Source of the DNA: Pseudomonadota bacterium
GTDB lineage: Bacteria > Desulfobacterota > Desulfobacteria > Desulfobacterales > RPRI01
Direction: 5' to 3'
DNA length: 43,505 nucleotides
Assembly: GCA_018901125.1 (NCBI GenBank)
Contig: JAHIFE010000038.1
Coordinates: 1-43,505, forward strand
Shown one piece after another: positions 41,448-43,505 of the stretch. A model generated the notes under the pieces. That model was not told the origin of the DNA. It did not search any database and was given only the letters and a program-made list of their open reading frames with translations. The position numbers were made by a program, and so were the translations under genes. Each line of letters starts with the position of its first letter. Within the stretch, counting starts at the first letter, position 1.

Positions 41448-42272
41448 ATGCACTCATTAAAGCATCTGATTCAAATCGCACTCGAAGAAGACATAGGCTC
41501 CGGTGATATCACCACGGACTATACTGTTGATCCAGAAATAAAAGGCAAAGGCATAATTGTTGCCAAAGAATCACTTATCATAGCAGGTCTTGAAGTAGCC
41601 AAGGATGTTTTTACTTTTATCGATCCTGAAGTTATTTGCAGACCTTTTTTTAAAGATGGTGATTTGGTCAAAAACGGCGACACAGTTATGGAGATTGAAG
41701 GAAAACTTCGTGTCCTTTTAATAGGTGAGCGTACGGCTTTAAACTTTATGCAGCGCTTATCAGGAATCGCAACAAACGTGCGATCGTATGTCGAACTTTT
41801 TGGCAATAAAAAAATTCGTCTTGTTGATACACGTAAGACCATACCGGGATGGAGAGTTTTGGAAAAATATGCTGTTCGGGTTGGAGGAGCATATAACCAT
41901 AGAATCGGATTATATGATGGTGTTTTGATAAAGGATAATCATATTGTTGCTTGCGGTGGTATTTCAAAAGCAATTGAACGAATTCGTGACAAAGTATCAC
42001 ATCTTGTAAAAATAGAAGTTGAAGTTTCAGACCTGCCTTCCGTAAAAGAAGCTCTTGCTGCAAAAGCAGATATTATAATGCTCGACAATATGGATGTCCA
42101 TCATATAAAAGAAGCGGTTGCTCTAATCAACAAGAAGGCAATAGTTGAAGTTTCGGGCGGTGTTACAAAGGAAAATCTGAATTTCCTTTCCGATACGGGT
42201 GTTGATATTATTTCAATCGGTGCGCTTACCCATTCTGCAAGAAGTATGGATTTAAGTATGCGTATTATTTAA
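41448..42272 (+). CDS. nadC: Nicotinate-nucleotide pyrophosphorylase (carboxylating)
   Basis: A 274-residue quinolinate phosphoribosyltransferase, which makes nicotinate mononucleotide from quinolinate and PRPP in NAD synthesis. Visible motifs: LEEDIGSGDITTD, GERTALNFMQRLSGIAT, RLVDTRKTIPGWRVLEKYAV, GGAYNHRIGLYDGVLIKDNH, KIEVEVSDL, IIMLDNM, EVSGGVTKENL and ISIGALTHSA. The ATG at 41448 is used; a TTG at 41433 would add five residues. The stop overlaps the next start by one base (TAATG), so nadC and the rhomboid gene are translationally coupled. Confidence 0.96.
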   Translation: MHSLKHLIQIALEEDIGSGDITTDYTVDPEIKGKGIIVAKESLIIAGLEVAKDVFTFIDPEVICRPFFKDGDLVKNGDTVMEIEGKLRVLLIGERTALNFMQRLSGIATNVRSYVELFGNKKIRLVDTRKTIPGWRVLEKYAVRVGGAYNHRIGLYDGVLIKDNHIVACGGISKAIERIRDKVSHLVKIEVEVSDLPSVKEALAAKADIIMLDNMDVHHIKEAVALINKKAIVEVSGGVTKENLNFLSDTGVDIISIGALTHSARSMDLSMRII

Positions 42273-43243
42273 TGATACCACTTCGTGATACAATAACTTC
42301 CAAAAATTATCCGGTAGTAAACAACGCCATAATAGGTATTAATATAGCTGTGTTTCTAATGCAGCTTTTCCAGGGCCAGAATCTATACAATTTTGATTAC
42401 TTATACGGCCTTGTGCCAGCGCGTTACTCCATACCCCGGATCTCCTCTGATTTTACAGCTACAGAGCAAATATTTCCCTTTATATCTTTCATGTTTCTCC
42501 ACGGAGGTTTCCTGCATGTTTTGGGTAATATGTGGACCCTGTATATATTCGGCGATAATGTTGAAGACCATATGGGTCCTTTTCGCTACCTTATATTTTA
42601 TCTTGCATGCGGGCTTATATCAGGATTGACGCATCTTAGTTTTAATTTTTATTCCAATTTTCCTACAATAGGAGCAAGCGGAGCTATTGCAGGGGTAATG
42701 GGCGCTTATTTTATTTTATATCCTAATGCAAAAATATTAACGCTGATTCCTATTATTATAATTCCATGGATTATTGAGATACCGGCTTTTTTCTTTTTGA
42801 TTTTCTGGTTTTTACTTCAGATCTTAAATGCTGCCGGAAGCAGCGGACAAGCCGGAGGAATCGCATGGTGGGCACATATCGGCGGATTTATATTCGGAAT
42901 GATCTGGATTAAAATGTCGTCATTTGTACCGGAAACCGGTTTAACCGGAATAACAAGACATCTTACAGGAAAGAAGAAAAGCCACAGGCTACAGGTTATA
43001 AGACCGGTCAGTACGGGAAACGACGGCTATCTATACGGCATTCTTCAAATTACTCCGTATGAGGCAGCAATGGGGACACAAAAAATTGTCAGCATCTCAC
43101 ATGGATTTAAAAAAAAATTTTATAAAGTAGTGGTGCCGGCCGGAGTTTCCGAGGGAAGCATACTTCGATTAAAAGGATTTAGCTATCAGGCAGAAAATGG
43201 CTTAAAAGGTGATCTATTCCTTAAAATGGTTATTGAGGAATAG
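42272..43243 (+). CDS. Rhomboid intramembrane protease fused to a DnaJ C-terminal-like domain
   Basis: A 323-residue protein. Residues ~10-215 are a six-helix rhomboid protease: [20 protein letters not shown] (loop 1 and helix 2), the catalytic serine in [14 protein letters not shown] and the catalytic histidine in [12 protein letters not shown]. Residues ~245-323 contain [19 protein letters not shown] and [20 protein letters not shown] followed by [11 protein letters not shown], the pattern of the substrate-binding C-terminal domain of DnaJ/CbpA (V-x-V-P-x-G-v-x-x-G-x-x-x-R-L-x-G). There is no J-domain or HPD motif. Rhomboids cut membrane substrates; the extra domain may present unfolded substrates. 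The remaining 262 bases of the window after the stop hold nothing recognisable. Confidence 0.85.
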   Translation: MIPLRDTITSKNYPVVNNAIIGINIAVFLMQLFQGQNLYNFDYLYGLVPARYSIPRISSDFTATEQIFPFISFMFLHGGFLHVLGNMWTLYIFGDNVEDHMGPFRYLIFYLACGLISGLTHLSFNFYSNFPTIGASGAIAGVMGAYFILYPNAKILTLIPIIIIPWIIEIPAFFFLIFWFLLQILNAAGSSGQAGGIAWWAHIGGFIFGMIWIKMSSFVPETGLTGITRHLTGKKKSHRLQVIRPVSTGNDGYLYGILQITPYEAAMGTQKIVSISHGFKKKFYKVVVPAGVSEGSILRLKGFSYQAENGLKGDLFLKMVIEE

Positions 43244-43505
43244 CAGGTACAAGTTGGGTGGACGAAGAGGGCATTGCGGATACAAATTTAATCACAAGCC
43301 GAAAACCGGATGACCTTTCAGCTATGCAATATTATTAGGTTGCATTTTTGATACTGACAACCTTCTTCCTGTAATGTAGCATTCGGTAATTTTGCAGTGT
43401 ATCCAACATTTCAAGCTGTAAGTAATGAATCGATCATTTCCATTAAACTAATAGATTTCTAACACAAATCATGATAATAACATATTGCAAGTAAAAGGTT
43501 GGTTA

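Overview
The window looks like a chromosomal segment of an AT-rich, Gram-negative, anaerobic deltaproteobacterium, most likely Desulfobacterota (Desulfobacterales-like). This rests on the gene content: an IspH-UbiA fusion, CooT-family and DUF3842 proteins, GatB, pyruvate phosphate dikinase beside a PK_C-like protein, EtfBA, M23 peptidase next to SecA, and valS-nadC-rhomboid. Many lipoproteins and signal peptides fit an outer membrane. No rRNA, tRNA, CRISPR array, integrase or transposase was seen. Assignments are from reading motifs, not from searches.

Layout. 1-4214: a DUF362-like C-terminal remnant, then minus-strand housekeeping genes (gatB, DUF3842, cooT-like, ispH-ubiA). 4320-6292: an AT-rich accessory patch with a truncated D-Ala-D-Ala dipeptidase, a YdjM-like membrane protein and an ankyrin protein. 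6331-11747: a cre-like two-component system with a truncated creD, an exosortase, and one VIT/vWA protein with a PEP-CTERM-type tail, apparently a dedicated exosortase-substrate pair. 11950-15390: a protein with eight PAS domains and no catalytic output. 15822-16322: a LapA-domain protein on an unusually GC-rich patch. 16595-23411: ppdK, zinc-ribbon and PK_C-like genes, an amidohydrolase, and etfBA. 24077-28560: M23 peptidase, secA and a DUF4410 lipoprotein. 38757-43243: valS, nadC and a rhomboid-DnaJ_C fusion.

The most striking region is 29.2-37.5 kb: seven consecutive plus-strand genes, all encoding exported proteins. Two encode tandem arrays of an exactly 36-residue repeat (17 copies, and 6 plus a partial copy) with a curli-like G-x-x-N-x-A spacing. 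They are followed by a small secreted protein, a lipoprotein that reads like a CsgG/HfaB-type outer-membrane secretion channel fused to a peptidoglycan-binding-like domain, a secreted charged protein, an LPP20-like protein and a DUF2807 (head GIN) protein. The two repeat genes share an upstream motif pair with identical spacing. I infer a non-canonical surface-fibre or functional-amyloid export locus. It resembles curli in logic but not in sequence of the subunits.

A second feature not explained by the genes is a family of ~142-bp imperfect palindromes (five copies plus two end remnants). They have GAGCC...GGCTC termini, and four of the five are flanked by exact 4-bp target-site duplications. 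These are non-autonomous, MITE-like elements concentrated around the secretion and fibre genes.
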